Part shown: piece by piece, positions 34,881 through 46,397 of the stretch | How positions within the stretch are numbered: position 1 is the stretch's first letter | How the letters are laid out: every line of letters starts with the position of its first letter | The notes under the pieces: model-generated | What the model was told of the DNA's origin: nothing | Seen by the model: only the letters and a program-made list of their open reading frames with translations | Databases searched by the model: none | Translations under genes and position numbers: made by a program | Assembly: GCF_027409185.1 (NCBI RefSeq) | Contig: NC_084463.1 | Location: 164,161,869 to 164,225,868 of the forward strand | Source: Cynocephalus volans | Lineage: Eukaryota > Chordata > Mammalia > Dermoptera > Cynocephalidae | Length of the DNA stretch: 64,000 nucleotides | Direction of reading: 5' to 3'

Positions 34881-36654
34881 ATCCCAACGCTCTCAGCCCT
34901 TGCTAATTTCTCAGGTTCCCCCAACCCTCCCCCCCAAAAAATGAGGAGATGGAGTGGAGAAATTGCAGCGACGAGAACTCTGAGACTAGGAGGCGTGGTG
35001 GCCAGAGAGAAAGATGGCATATTTATTGCAAATAACACAGGACTGTTATAAACAGGCAAGAGGAAATGAAGATCTGGCTTTCCAGATGTCATACTGGAAA
35101 CATTTGGTGAGTTTTGGAAAAAGGTGCACAAATGCACATGATGCTAAACTCATAGGGCTTAACTAAATAATACGATAGACACTGGTGAGCAACTTACATG
35201 TGCAGAGGCCAAGGGGTCCCAGAAGCTGACAGGACCCTAGAAACAGACCCAGAAGCTGGCTGCCTCCCACCTCTAGGCCACCTCCCACCCCCATCCTGAA
35301 TCTCCTGGGACCAGGCAATTGCAAAGGGAAGGTGGGGTCAGGTTGACTCACACCTGCTGAGTGGCTGGGCTGGGCAGGGGACATGGAGGCCTCGGCGGCC
35401 TGGACTCTGGACCGGGAGGCCATACCCCGCCAGGAGCCTGGGAAGAGTGTACACGGGGAGCAGCCCAGCACGGTGGAGGAAAGCCACGGACCCCTCAGCA
35501 CGTCCCGGCTCCAACCCACTCTCAGGCCCAGCTAAAATGAAGTTATGGGGTGTTAGCCCTGCCGAGGGGGGATTTCAGGGTCTTCGGTCTGACCCCTGCC
35601 CCCACCTTGGTTTTAACAGGCACAAGCCAGGGAAACTAAGCCCCCGGGGTATGACCCAGCACTCTGGGTCCTCTCCCATCCTGCCCTCCCCAGGGCGGCC
35701 CCACAGAAGGCCGAAGCTTCACCCCATCTTCTGTCCTTGGCCTTGCATAAGATCCAGGGTTTATTTGAAAATGGGGTTCTGAATGATGAAACGAGGATGG
35801 TCCTACAGAAGTCCCTGAGTGTGGGAAGGGTCCTGCAAACATGACCCGGGGCTGTCTTGTTCCTCCTCTGCAGGCAACACAGGCACCTAAGACACAGATA
35901 AACCAGAAACGTGGGGTCTCCACAGCAGGCGTTCTTGCACGCAAAGCACGCTGATATTTGTGGGGCTTATTTGCTCCTGGTGCCTCTGGCAGACAAACCA
36001 GAGCTATCTCCAAGGTCTAAAATGCATTCTCAAAGTGCAGGGTCTCTGGCTGGATTCAGCTGCTGACCACTCGCTGGCGAGGCCCCTGAACCGGCCTCCC
36101 TGCCGCCCACCGCTCCAGTCCTCCAAACTGCCCACCCGATTCTCCCTCCCGCACATCCACCCGGTCGCACAGCTCTCCAACTTGGACACCTCCAAGTGTC
36201 CTGCTGACCAACAGGGCGAATAAAGCCCAGACCCAGCAGCCAGCCCAGAGCCTCTCCATGGGGCCCAGGCTCACCTGTCCCACCCTACCTCCTGACTCTC
36301 TCCTCAAACACCCTTGGGACTACCCAGCTGCTCAGATTTTGCTGGGCCACATATTTTTCTAAATCAAATTAAATTTAATTTTGAACCTAAAGAGGAAAGA
36401 AATTCATCTTAGGAATAATATTCAGGGCAAGGGGGCCTCCTGGATAACACATGCAAGCACCTGGTGAAATACCTGGTGCACCATGCATGCTCGATGCATG
36501 AGTCAGTTCAGCAAACAGGCAGGCAGTGGCTTCCGGGAGCTGGGCACCGTGCGGGCTACAGAGGGATGTGCCATGGTGCCCAGGAGGGGTGGTCAGGGAA
36601 AGCCATGCTGAGAATATGACATTTGAAGAGTCAAAGTCCATGAGGGAACCAGTC
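34881..36654. other. Intergenic; no gene recognised
   Basis: Unique sequence with no feature that I can support. Confidence 0.5.
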
Positions 36655-36960
36655 GTGCAGCTAGGCTAGGGAAGGAGAGTTCTGGGCTAAGGGACAGCCA
36701 GTGCAAAGGCCCTGAGGCAGGGGTGGGCCTGACATATCCGAGGGCCAGTTAAGAAGCCAGTGGGCACCCGCAGAGTGAGCAAGGGGGAAATCACAGGGGA
36801 GGAGTCAGAGAGAGTGGGGAGGATCAGCAGAGGGAGGGGAGAAATGAGGCAGGACCTCGGGGACATGGAAAGGACTTCGGTTTTTCTCTGAGTGAAATGG
36901 GAGACAGCCTGGAGGGGCTGGAGGAGGCACTGGGAGCAGTCACAGATGTCCCGGCTCTGT
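36655..36960 (+). repeat. Ancient interspersed repeat, probably L2-related
   Basis: CCAGTGCAAAGGCCCTGAGGC, GAGTGAGCAAGGGGG and GAGTGAAATGGGAGACAGCC are in the order of a widespread old mammalian repeat. The family name is uncertain. Confidence 0.5.
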
Positions 36961-38400
36961 CTCCTTCCAGACACAATAGATCACACTATCCTCCCCACTG
37001 AAGGCCAAAGAAATGTGAGCGAGAGGAACGTCCCGCAAGAAGAAGCTTCAAGAGCCAGTGCATGCTGAGCCATGTCCTCTCTTCCCTCCCACACGGTGGG
37101 CAGCGGTGCCTGGGTCCCCGAGCCCCATTGCTGTCTCACAGTGAGTGCCTACCAAGTGGTTTCCAGCCTCTGGGATTGGGATTTTTGTTACCCAAGAGTG
37201 ACCTAGCCTGGCAGATTTGGGGACAGAGGCAGGGGAGCTGGTCAGAAAGACAGTGCAAGAGATGGTTTCTCAACGAGACCAGCGGAGGAGGCGCCCAGAA
37301 GCTCAGGGCCCACACGCAGCTCAAAGGCAGAGCTGGGGCACTTGCTGAAGGACTGGGTGTGGGTGTGGGGAAGTGAGTTGAGGACAACCGTGAGGGTCTG
37401 GGACTGAACAGCAGAGAAACAGCATCTCCATCAGCCGAAAAGGGAGGCGGGGGACACGGAGGGGTCCGGACCTCAACTGCGACACGTTTGAGACATCTTG
37501 CTAAGGTGCAGTCTGGAATGTGCACCAGGCGGCCAGGGCGGTGTCCCATAAATGAGCGTGGGGACAGGGAGATGTCCAGGTGGGAAATATTAACATGAGG
37601 GGGGGACATGTCAAAGTTGAGATGGGATTCAAAGCCCTGAGACAGATGGGCTCACCAGGGGGGTGGAAGAAAGATGGGGTTCAAGGGCAATCCTGGGATG
37701 CACAGAAGTTAGCGTTATTCATGTCACACAAGAATTTGGTAGGTTTGTGCAGCTCTGGGGTGGGAGAGAGGTCACTGGTCTTTGGTCTACCCAGGCTGCC
37801 AATGAGCTGCCTGCACTGGCTGGCAGATGGGGCTCCATCGTGCCATGCCGGGTGTGGTCACAGAGGTCCTTTACATGAGCCCCACCCAAACTCTCGCCTC
37901 CTCTATGCCCCGCCTTAGATTCAGATGCCACCCTATCAGGGACCTGCCGCTTTTCTAGGTGCTGTGGGGGAACAGGGCAGGGTCTTTCCCACTCTTGGAA
38001 TGCTCCCCTTTAAATAAAGCCCCCATCTGGCCTACCAGGCCCAGCCATATCTGGTTCTGGTCACTCTCTTCAGGCCCTAATGGAAACCCTAGAATCTCCC
38101 CTGACCCTTGACAAATTTCAACTCTTTTCTAAAAGAAGAGTGTCCTCACCCTTCCCTGGGGGTCAAAGAAGCCATCATCCCCTCCTTGTCTCAAGGACTT
38201 GCTTGCCCTCTGGAAAAAGAGGCAAGAAAGGGAAAAAAATAGCTCTCGTTTTCTTTGGATTCACCTAGAATGGCAAGAACAAGGATTATTATCACAATAT
38301 ATTGACCTCCTGCACATGTTTATCAACCTCACCCAAATCATGGAAAATCTGAACCCTTCCAAGAACAAATAATCCTTCCATTAAATCAACTACTATAAAA
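36961..38400. other. Intergenic; no gene recognised
   Basis: Unique sequence; the open frames of up to 157 codons have no domain. Confidence 0.5.
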
Positions 38401-38559
38401 ATATACAAAGACAGGGGATACCACAGGAGTGTGAAACAAATAGGGTTTTGAATGTAACTGAGAAGAACACTGAAAACTTACAGGCTAGTCTCCATCACGA
38501 ACACAGACTCGGGAATCCGAACTCAAAGAGGAAAGCTAGCTAAATCCAAAGAAGTCTGG

Positions 38560-38734
38560 AGTTTTGACAGACACACCGTGGTCAAGTTAAGATGTTAACA
38601 ATACAAGAAATGGGGTGACGGGTATATGGGAACTCTCTGCACTATTGCAAATTATTCCAAAACAAAAAGTTTATTTTTAAAATTCCAAACACAAGCAGAC
38701 ACTCCCAGTACTTAAAAAAAAAAAAAAAAAAAAA
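38560..38734 (+). mobile_element. L1-type 3' end with poly(A)
   Basis: TTAAGATGTTAACAATACAAG, GGGTATATGGGAACTCTCTG and AAACAAAAAGTTTATTTTT resemble the end of older L1 3' UTRs; a 20-bp A-run follows at 38714-38734. Confidence 0.6.
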
Positions 38735-38739
38735 CAGTA

Positions 38740-39650
38740 GCAACCAAGTATTGTTTGTCCCAAGAATACACTGGTGGCATTAAAGCAGGAAAATGATTTA
38801 CATGGTTTATTGAATTAGCATGAGAAACAATAAAGGTCACTTAAATATCACAATCAGTATCAAGGAGACATTTGGAAAAATTCACTATCTAAAAATTTGT
38901 ATGACAGGTTTCCTTATAAACATCATAAAGATGATGAATTTAAAATGAAAAGCCAATACTGCTTAAGGAATGGAAAGTTATTAGCATTAAAAATCCGAAA
39001 TTTCTTGGGCCGAGCCCGTGGCGCACTCGGGAGAGTGCGGCGTTGGGAGCGCCGCGCTGGCGCTGCGACGCTCCCACCGCAGGTTCGGATCCTATATAGG
39101 AATGGCTGGTGCACTCCCTGGCTGAGTGCCGGTCACGAAAAAGACAAAAAAAAAAATCCGAAATTTCTTGACATGCCCCCCTTGTCCAGTTAGCACCCCA
39201 ATTTTAATACTGGTGAAAGCTACCTAATAAGAAAAAAGAAATAACGTATAAATATAGGAATAAAAGACACAAAATGTCAGTTTTGTTATACTCATGATTA
39301 TAAACCTAGGAAAGAAACCGAAAGAACTAGTAAATTATTTCCAAAAGATATAGTACATAAAAAAATTTTAATCAACTCTGTCTTATATGAATACCCGGCA
39401 ACCAGAACATGCATATAAAATAAAAGAGATTTCAAGAGCAATAAAAAACTAATTGAGTATCGACTTAATTGGGGACACAAAACTCTTATTCAAAGACCAT
39501 TATAAGATCCTAATAGGAGAAATAAAGGAAATAAGAAAATAGAACTTTACCTTGCTCCTGTTAGTTAGAAACATAATAAAGATGACAAAATTGTCTCTGC
39601 AAGCTGGCAAGAGACTTAAATATTCAGAAAATTTTCGAGCCACTTGGATG
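38740..39650 (+). mobile_element. L1 ORF2 remnant hosting a SINE
   Basis: AT-rich sequence with ORF2-order blocks (ACTGGTGAAAGCTACCTAATA near 39210, the AAGACCATTATAAGATCC region near 39495). Interrupted by the ERE at 39008-39151. No intact frame. Confidence 0.55.
39008..39151 (+). mobile_element. Young full-length ERE-type SINE
   Basis: GGCCGAGCCCGTGGCGCACT (tRNA-like A box at 39019-39030), GGTTCGGATCCTATATAGG (B box at 39083-39093) and a poly(A) tail. Perfect target duplications of up to 19 bp, AAAAATCCGAAATTTCTTG, at 38989-39007 and 39152-39170. The low divergence of ends and duplications points to recent insertion. The element is the best lineage marker here, matching the equine/perissodactyl ERE group. 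Confidence 0.88.
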
Positions 39651-40334
39651 GCTTACAGGAGGCCATGGGGTGGGTATTGACACCGCAGAAACCAGCAAAT
39701 TCCTTGACTCAGGCTTCTCTTCCTGGAGAGCCAGTTATCCTGCACACTATCAAATTTAGCAAAGCCAAGAAGTTTTTTTATTGGTTCTTTCAGGAATGCG
39801 ATAATTGATGGTAAAATTTCAAAGTTCCTCTTAAAGCAGTAAGAAGAAAGTACCACAAGGGAGAAGTGTGTGTGTGCGTGCACGTGTGTGCACCCCGTGT
39901 GCACGTGAGCATACCTGTGCACGGACGCACATGCAGGTGCTGACGTTCGGCTCACCTCATCAGCCTTAAGAACATTATAAAGCCACACTCACTAAATTGT
40001 GTGGCTTAGGATTTTAAAGTAGAAAATCCGGCCAGAAGCTGATTCCAGCCGTGGTAGGAACCCAATGCACAGCAAACCGGTAAAACAGTGGGCTGAACTC
40101 ACCTGCTGTGTGCCGGGGTGGGACAGTGCTCTCCTCTGACCTCTCCTCTGTTAAACGGGAAAGACAATAATGACAGTATCTGATTGACACTGTGATCGGC
40201 ATGAGCTCAGGTAAGCCACCGCTCTCGGCAAGAGCTCAGAAACTGCCAGGTACCAGACACTTCCAGATGAACTTTAAAATTGAGCATAAATATTCAAAAC
40301 ACTATTATCATAATAGTATCTACTATACTCTTTT
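39651..40334. other. Intergenic; no gene recognised
   Basis: Includes a GT/GCAC-rich stretch at 39867-39940 and a MIR-like block at 40090-40200 (plus orientation). No gene. Confidence 0.45.
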
Positions 40335-40640
40335 AAACTTTTACTTAAAAACTTTTCCAGCTTTGTTGAGGTGTAATTGACACATAAAACTGCATATATT
40401 TATGGTGTACAATGTGATGTTTGACATACGTATACAGTGTGAGATGATTACTACTCAAGCTAATTAACTTATCTATCACCTTCTAAAGTTATCTTTTTTC
40501 TTTCGTAGTGAGAATATTTAAGCTCTACTGTTTTAGCAATTTTCAAGTATGCTCTATACAAGACATTGTTATTAACTATAGTCGCTGTGCTGTACAATCC
40601 AGCTCCAGAACTTATTCATCCCCTAAAAAACACTTTTAAC
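40335..40640 (-). mobile_element. L1 3' UTR fragment, minus orientation
   Basis: TTTGTTGAGGTGTAATTGACAC, TTATGGTGTACAATGTGATG, CTAATTAACTTATCTATCACC and TTATTAACTATAGTCGC are reverse-orientation blocks of an L1 3' UTR. Confidence 0.75.
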
Positions 40641-41619
40641 TTGTGTATAAACATTGAGGGAAGTCTGAAGAGATCTAGAAGAAATATTACCAACGCTGTC
40701 TGAGTGGGAGATTGCAGGTGTTTTTCCCCCATTTTGGGTTATTTCTCTTCTTTTTTCTATAATAAGCACACATTACTTGAGTGATGAGAAAACAGACTTT
40801 TTTTCAGCTTTATTTTAACAAGCCAGAAGAAAATAGAATGGCATTTTTCCCCATCTGTATAAAGGAAATAAATCCTGACCAAAGAAACGGAAACATCTTA
40901 TTGGAGACAAGATGGAGGGGTTTGAATATGTTTAAGAAATGTAAAACTCTTACATAATCGTATGCATGAAAAGACATAAAAAGAATGACAGCATTGCGAA
41001 AATGTGTAATAAACATAAATAAAAAGTTAATGCTCCACATATATGAAGTATTGCTATAAAACATATGCGCTCAATATCCAGTTTCAAGTTAATAAGTGAT
41101 CACAAAAGAAGAAAATACAATTTATACACCAGAAAATTCAGATAAAAAATCATCACATGGAAAAATGCAAAGCTTCACCAGCAAGTAAAGAAATAAAACT
41201 CGAAGTAACACAAAAGGCTCATTAGACACCTGCTAACCAGCTGAAGGAAACAAAACAGTAAGACCCTGTGTTGCGGGGGGCTGAGGAAAACGGTGGATTT
41301 CCACAAAGCTGGTGGCGCCTGCCATAATCTGGTCATTTCTGGAGAGTATTCTGACAGCCCTTTTTGTCTTACTGAGGGGAAAAATTGACTATTTATACTT
41401 TTTTATATCACTTTGGAAAATATGTCCCAGGGCAGCATTTCCCAAGTAGTATTTCTGGAACACTTCCTAAGGATGTTAACAGATATTATATAACAAGAGT
41501 ATTCTAATGGCAAACAAGCATGTTTCTGTACTGCAGGACTTTTCAGTGCCTTTTACATGTTAATGTGCATTGTGGATATCCAAAACTGTGTAGTATTTAC
41601 CCAATTAATGTGACCTTAA
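40641..41619. other. Intergenic; no gene recognised
   Basis: AT-rich to 41230. The block at 41425-41580 (GGGCAGCATTTCCCAAGTAG and downstream) resembles an hAT-type MER element, tentatively. Confidence 0.4.
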
Positions 41620-42141
41620 GGCCACTGACCTGGGGCCCAGCCAAGGCCCTGAGGCATGGAGCCAGGGAAAGCCAAACCCAGCCACAGCCAAGTAAAGGGC
41701 ACACCAAAAACACCATTTCCGTGGGGGTGGCCCACCATAGCCACCACAATTGCTATGGCTCCCGCAAAAGTGCAGATAGCACGCCAGACTCTGAACTGCA
41801 TTGATACAAGGAGAGGCACCAGTGCAGACCAAAAAAAAAAAAAAAAAAGAAGAGGTCCCCTCTCTCCACAAAGCACACTCCAGAGCAATAGAAGAAGCAT
41901 CTGATTTATGATAATAGGGGAGGACTCGATCACACCCGTCTCGGTACTGGACAGATCATCTAGGCAACAGAACAGCAGAGGAACAGTTCATCTATCAGAC
42001 GGAGAAAAGAAATCTGTGGTTATTAGAGGGGGGAGAGGGAAGGGGAAGGAAAAGGGGAGAGATTGCATGAGGGGCTTAAAGAATAAGTAGGATTTGCAAT
42101 AATGAATATGCTAATAAAAAAATTAAAAAATAATAATAATT
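41620..42141 (+). mobile_element. Lineage-specific L1 3' end (5'-truncated)
   Basis: From a GC-rich, ACC-rich stretch (41620-41828) through an internal A-run at 41829-41848, then CCACAAAGCACACTCCAGAGC, ATCTGTGGTTATTAGAGGGG, a GGGA-rich tract (42030-42060) and GAATATGCTAATAAAAAAATT. The last part matches the laurasiatherian L1 3' UTR also seen at 24813. Its modest divergence suggests a relatively recent insertion. Confidence 0.6.
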
Positions 42142-43128
42142 TGACCTCAGAATCTTTTTTATGGTAACTCTATTAACAGCTCACAAAGCACTAGGCTACC
42201 GGTAATCAGACTGAGAATTAGAAAAGTATTTTGTACAGAGATGTTATTGGTAAAAGTGAATGCTTTGAAACAACCCAGGTTTCCCCCAGCAGAGGAAAGT
42301 TTATCCAGTTCAGGTGTATTTAGTAACAGTCCCGAGTGTAAGTTCCCTCTCGTTTGCACTTAGGTCAGCAGGCCTGTTAGGCTTCTCACTGAAGTCCCTG
42401 AGGGAGCTGAACAGGAGCAGAGCCCTGTGGCTTGTCACTAGAGACCCGCTTCCTCGGCTGCCTTGACCCAGTGGACCCTGTTTGATGGGAAAACCCACCG
42501 ACTCCATTATCATCTAGATAGAGAGACGTTATCGAAAATCACATGCCCTGCCCAAGTCAAACCGGAAAGTATACTTAGCGCTAGATGTTTGCGTATCTTT
42601 GTCAACCTTTAGAAAGGGGAAGAAACCGGAGCCCGGCTCCCCACCAATGGTGTCTGCTCAGCTAACTGACCCTGATTAGATCTTAGTTAAAGTTAGGATC
42701 AGGAATGCGCGCGCAGAAAGTCATTCGTGTCTTACCCATTCTCGCATTCTGCGGGCGTGCTTGCCTTTGCCTTCCTAGCGAGCACCGCTGTTTGAAAGCT
42801 TCCAGCCTTCTCCCAGCCCAAGGGAGGGCAGGAGGGAATTCACCCCACATCGGTCACGTTGGGGTGTGAGGAGCTGAACCAAAGAAACATCGGTAGAAAA
42901 CCAGAGCCTCCAAGACTACACAGACGCCCATGTGTAGCCTGTGCTCACGTGGGCAGTGTGGGGAACGCCGATCCAGGGGACCTCGCGGGGACAGAGGGTG
43001 GGAACCCGCAGCTGTGGGTACTGACTCCTTCACCCCAACCCATCTCCTTCCTACCCTGATCCTTACTCCACCCTTGCTCACCCATTCTGCCACTCCGACC
43101 CCATCCCTCTCAGTTTTCTATGACATTC

Positions 43129-43130
<2 letters not shown>
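42142..43130. other. Intergenic; no gene recognised
   Basis: Unique sequence with no feature that I can support. Confidence 0.5.
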
Positions 43131-43163
<33 letters not shown>

Positions 43164-43230
43164 ACGCACACACGCGCGTGCACAAACGCGCGTGCACACA
43201 CATATGCACGCGCACACACACACTCACACT
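43131..43230 (+). repeat. (CA)n and CGCGCGTGCAC microsatellite
   Basis: About 15 CA units, then alternating purine-pyrimidine units including two copies of CGCGCGTGCAC and CACACACATATGCACGCGC. It has Z-DNA potential. Confidence 0.95.
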
Positions 43231-44560
43231 CTTAGAGTTTGGCTTCTCACTGTCTTCTACTCGTGGTGATTTAAGAAACAAGAGAAGTGTATTCAAGTGG
43301 TCACTGGCCAGAAAGAAGCCGTGTGTTCCTGGCTCCTGGTGACATTCGAAGGATCCTGACCGTCAGGAAGATCTCTCCGAGCAAGCACCCTACCGGATAT
43401 GATCGCCACTCTTCAAGCCCAAAACACGTCTTTTAACCGTTCATCCCATCCATCCTTCATTCCTTGCTCCAAGCCACCTGTGCAAAGCCCCTGCAGTGCA
43501 CAAGACCTCAAGGTAGAATGTGCCTGGTTCTCCTGCCTCAAAATGTCCGTAGTCTAGGACAGTATCCAACACCAATGTCTAGCAAAAATGAAACTCACTA
43601 GCGGGGTGCATTTAGAACTAAATGCTAAACAAGACCAGTGACTTTTATTTCCAAATTTCCAAAGCCCGCCTGGCCTGCCCCGACCTCAGAGGCTGAGTGC
43701 TTGCAGCCCGGCTTTGAAGGCTGCTCGTGGGGCCTTGTGCTGTGTCTGGTCACACGCAGAGGTCTGCAAGGTTATCACGTTCACTGTGCCTGATCCCTTG
43801 CATCCAAATTACAGGCCAAAGCCACAAAATTGTCTCCCAATCAGAGGGCTCTTGCTGAACGCCCCTGCAAACACCAAGTCCCCTTAATCAGAGTCGAGGG
43901 GATGTGCCCGCAAACTCTGCAATACGGAGCACGCTGATTTTTCCAATTTTGCAAAGTACCTCGGCAGGCTCCCTCTAATTTTCCTTTTCATGTGCTTTTG
44001 AGGAGGTTTTGCGTACTGCAAGTCAGGGTTCTATGGCAGGCAGGACGACAGCGACAGCAAACGCAGCGTGGTCGGAAGCTGCTGCTGAGCCTCTGTCTGG
44101 GTAGGGTCTCCTGCGGGTCTGGCTTTCATCTAACCCTGGAGCTCAGTGAGGGCTTCTTATCATGAGGAGCGTGAAGGCCATGACCGCTCTGTGTTTTCAC
44201 GATATTTAGTGAGCTGCCTTTGCAGACAGGACCCCTGCCACTCGGCACCCCATGTCTGCTTCAGAGCCAGTCCTGCCTTCCCCAAAGAGAAGTCTGCCCT
44301 GAGCTGCCAGCCACTTGGGATCCTTCCCTCTCCTGAGCTCCTGGAAAGGCCAGGATGGTCGTGAGAGGGGATGGGTGGCTTAGAAAACAACTTTATCCAG
44401 AGCAACATGTACAAATGTCTTCAAGGGGCCTTGGGGAGCCACCGAGGGTGCCTGAGCAGGGAGTGCACCGTGAGTCCTCAGATGTGGCAAGGTGGGTAGG
44501 GAAGGGGACCAATTACACACAGAGCAGTTGCACAGTCCTTAAGCTGAGTAAGGATTATAA
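43231..44560. other. Intergenic; candidate conserved block at 43640-44030
   Basis: Repeat-free unique sequence; 43640-44030 has several CAAAG/CCAAAT-like motifs and a CTAATTTTCC stretch. No gene. Confidence 0.4.
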
Positions 44561-44564
44561 CAGC

Positions 44565-44760
44565 AGCTAAGACCTTATGTAGCACCTCCTGTGTGCCAGG
44601 CATTGGGTCAGGAGGCACTTTATGGGCCTTACCTGGTTAAGTCCTCTCATTTTTGTTATCCCCTCTCTACAGAGAAGTAAAACAAGGCATGTGGAGAAAG
44701 TGACTCACCACGGCAATGTGGCCAGCAAGGGGCAGAGCTGAGATTCTAACCCAGCGGGGC
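44565..44760 (-). repeat. MIR SINE, minus orientation
   Basis: CTCCTGTGTGCCAGGCATTG, CAGAGAAGTAAAACAAGGC and CAATGTGGCCAGCAAGGGGC follow the reverse MIR order. Confidence 0.8.
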
Positions 44761-44899
44761 TGGCCCCGGAGTCCACTCGGGTCATCTCTGCACTGCCTTA
44801 CTTGGATAGCTGGTGACCCACCATGCAGAAACAGGGAGGCCTTCATCTGCTTAGAGATGAAAGGACTGATCCTGGATCAGAAACATACCTTTCCTTGTG

Positions 44900-45374
44900 T
44901 GTTAGTTACCTACATGTTGCTGCATAACAAATTACCCCAAAACGTTTAGGTTTAAAACAACACCTGTTTATTATTGCATATGTGATGTGGGTCAGGGATC
45001 AAGGTGGGGCCTTTGCTGGGTCCTCTGACTCAGCCTCTCACAAGGCTGCAGTCAAGGTGTCTTCGGCCATCTCAAGGATTGACTTCCAGGCTCATGCACA
45101 TGGCTGTTGGCCAGAGACACCAGTTCCTTCCCATAGCCCCACCACAGGAGAGCTCATAGCATACCAGCTGACTTCTCCAGGAGCAAGGGCTCCAAGAGAG
45201 CCAGCAAGGCAGATGCCACCATCGTTTTGTAACCTGATCTTGGAAGGGACGTCCCATCATTTTTCCTTAGAGGAGTCACAGGTCCCACCCACACTCAAGG
45301 GGAGAGTATCACACAAGGGCATGACTATCACGAGGCAGGATCACCAGGGGCCATTTTAGAGACTGTCTGCCACA
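44900..45374 (-). mobile_element. Interspersed repeat, MaLR/ERVL-like, family unsure
   Basis: TGTTAGTTACCTACATGTTG..., AAATTACCCCAAAACG, TCTCACAAGGCTGCAGTC and GACTGTCTGCCACA: a common mammalian LTR-like repeat in reverse orientation. The name is not certain. Confidence 0.55.
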
Positions 45375-46047
45375 ATTTTAAAAATTAGAGCTTATTCTTA
45401 ATTTCATTTTTTTTCCTATAAAAATGCATGCTCATCATCAACTAATAGAAAAAACCGAAAAATTAAAAAAATAAATAAATACCTTCCAACTTTTATGTCT
45501 CCTCTTTTACCACTAACACTGGTTGGACCTCCATTGTCCCTTACTGCTCATTGCTAATGCCAGCTCCTACTCCCTCCCTTATAACAGGGACTCTTCTCCT
45601 CATCTGGGTGCTTTTGCCTCATATAGACCCCACACATTTATGTCCCAGCATTTATGACGACAGACTCTACTGTCTCTTCCCTTAATACAGACAAGCATCC
45701 ATGCTCCCAGCCAGAGCCAGTCCCTCCACCTGCACACTGGGCACAGCCCCCAGCCCTCTCAAGGACTTTGTCCCAGCAATGTTCACCTCTCCCCTGCATC
45801 AGCATTTTCCCTTTCTACATCAACAAACAAGCTTGCTGTTATCTCTACCATTGGAAAGAAAATAGAAACCATGCTTTGACCCCATTTACCTCTCCAACGT
45901 CCTTCCCTTTACAGCAAGGCTAATTTATCCCCTAGAAGCTCTGCTCCAGGGCCTTCTGCTTCTCCCTGCAGATCCTGACCCTAAGGGCCACTGTCACTTT
46001 GTCATCAATAGTGTTCCTGCCCCTTCACTGTTCTTACTCTTTATTCT
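45375..46047. other. Intergenic; no gene recognised
   Basis: Pyrimidine-rich old sequence, possibly L2-derived; no gene. Confidence 0.4.
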
Positions 46048-46052
46048 GCACA

Positions 46053-46397
46053 TGCTATGGTTTGAATGTGTCCCCCAAATTTTATGTGCTGGAAACTTAA
46101 TCCCCAAATTCATGTTGATTGGAGGTGGAGCTATGGGGCAATAATTAGATGAGGTCATCAGAGTGGGTCCCCCATGGTGGGACTCATGGCTTTATAAAAA
46201 GAGGATGAGAGACCTGGGCTGACACACATGCTCTTGCCCTATTGCCATGTTATGATGCAGCAAGGAGGCCCTCGCCAGATGCTGGCACCATGCTCTTGGA
46301 CTTCCCAGCCTCCAGAACTGTAAGAATAAATGCTTTTTCTTTATTAAGCACCCAGTCTCAGGTATGCTGTTATAGTAATGCAAAACAGACCAATCCA
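46053..46397 (+). mobile_element. MST/THE1-like solo LTR (MaLR)
   Basis: TGCTATGGTTTGAATGTGTCC ... ACCAATCCA, TG...CA, with perfect 5-bp duplications GCACA at 46048-46052 and 46398-46402. GGTTTGAATGTG, GCCTCCAGAACTG and AATAAATGC landmarks are present. Confidence 0.92.

Noticed and set aside
39008..39151. tRNA gene reading of the ERE SINE
   Set aside because: It has tRNA-like A and B boxes but cannot form a standard cloverleaf, and it has a poly(A) tail and target duplications. It is a SINE.
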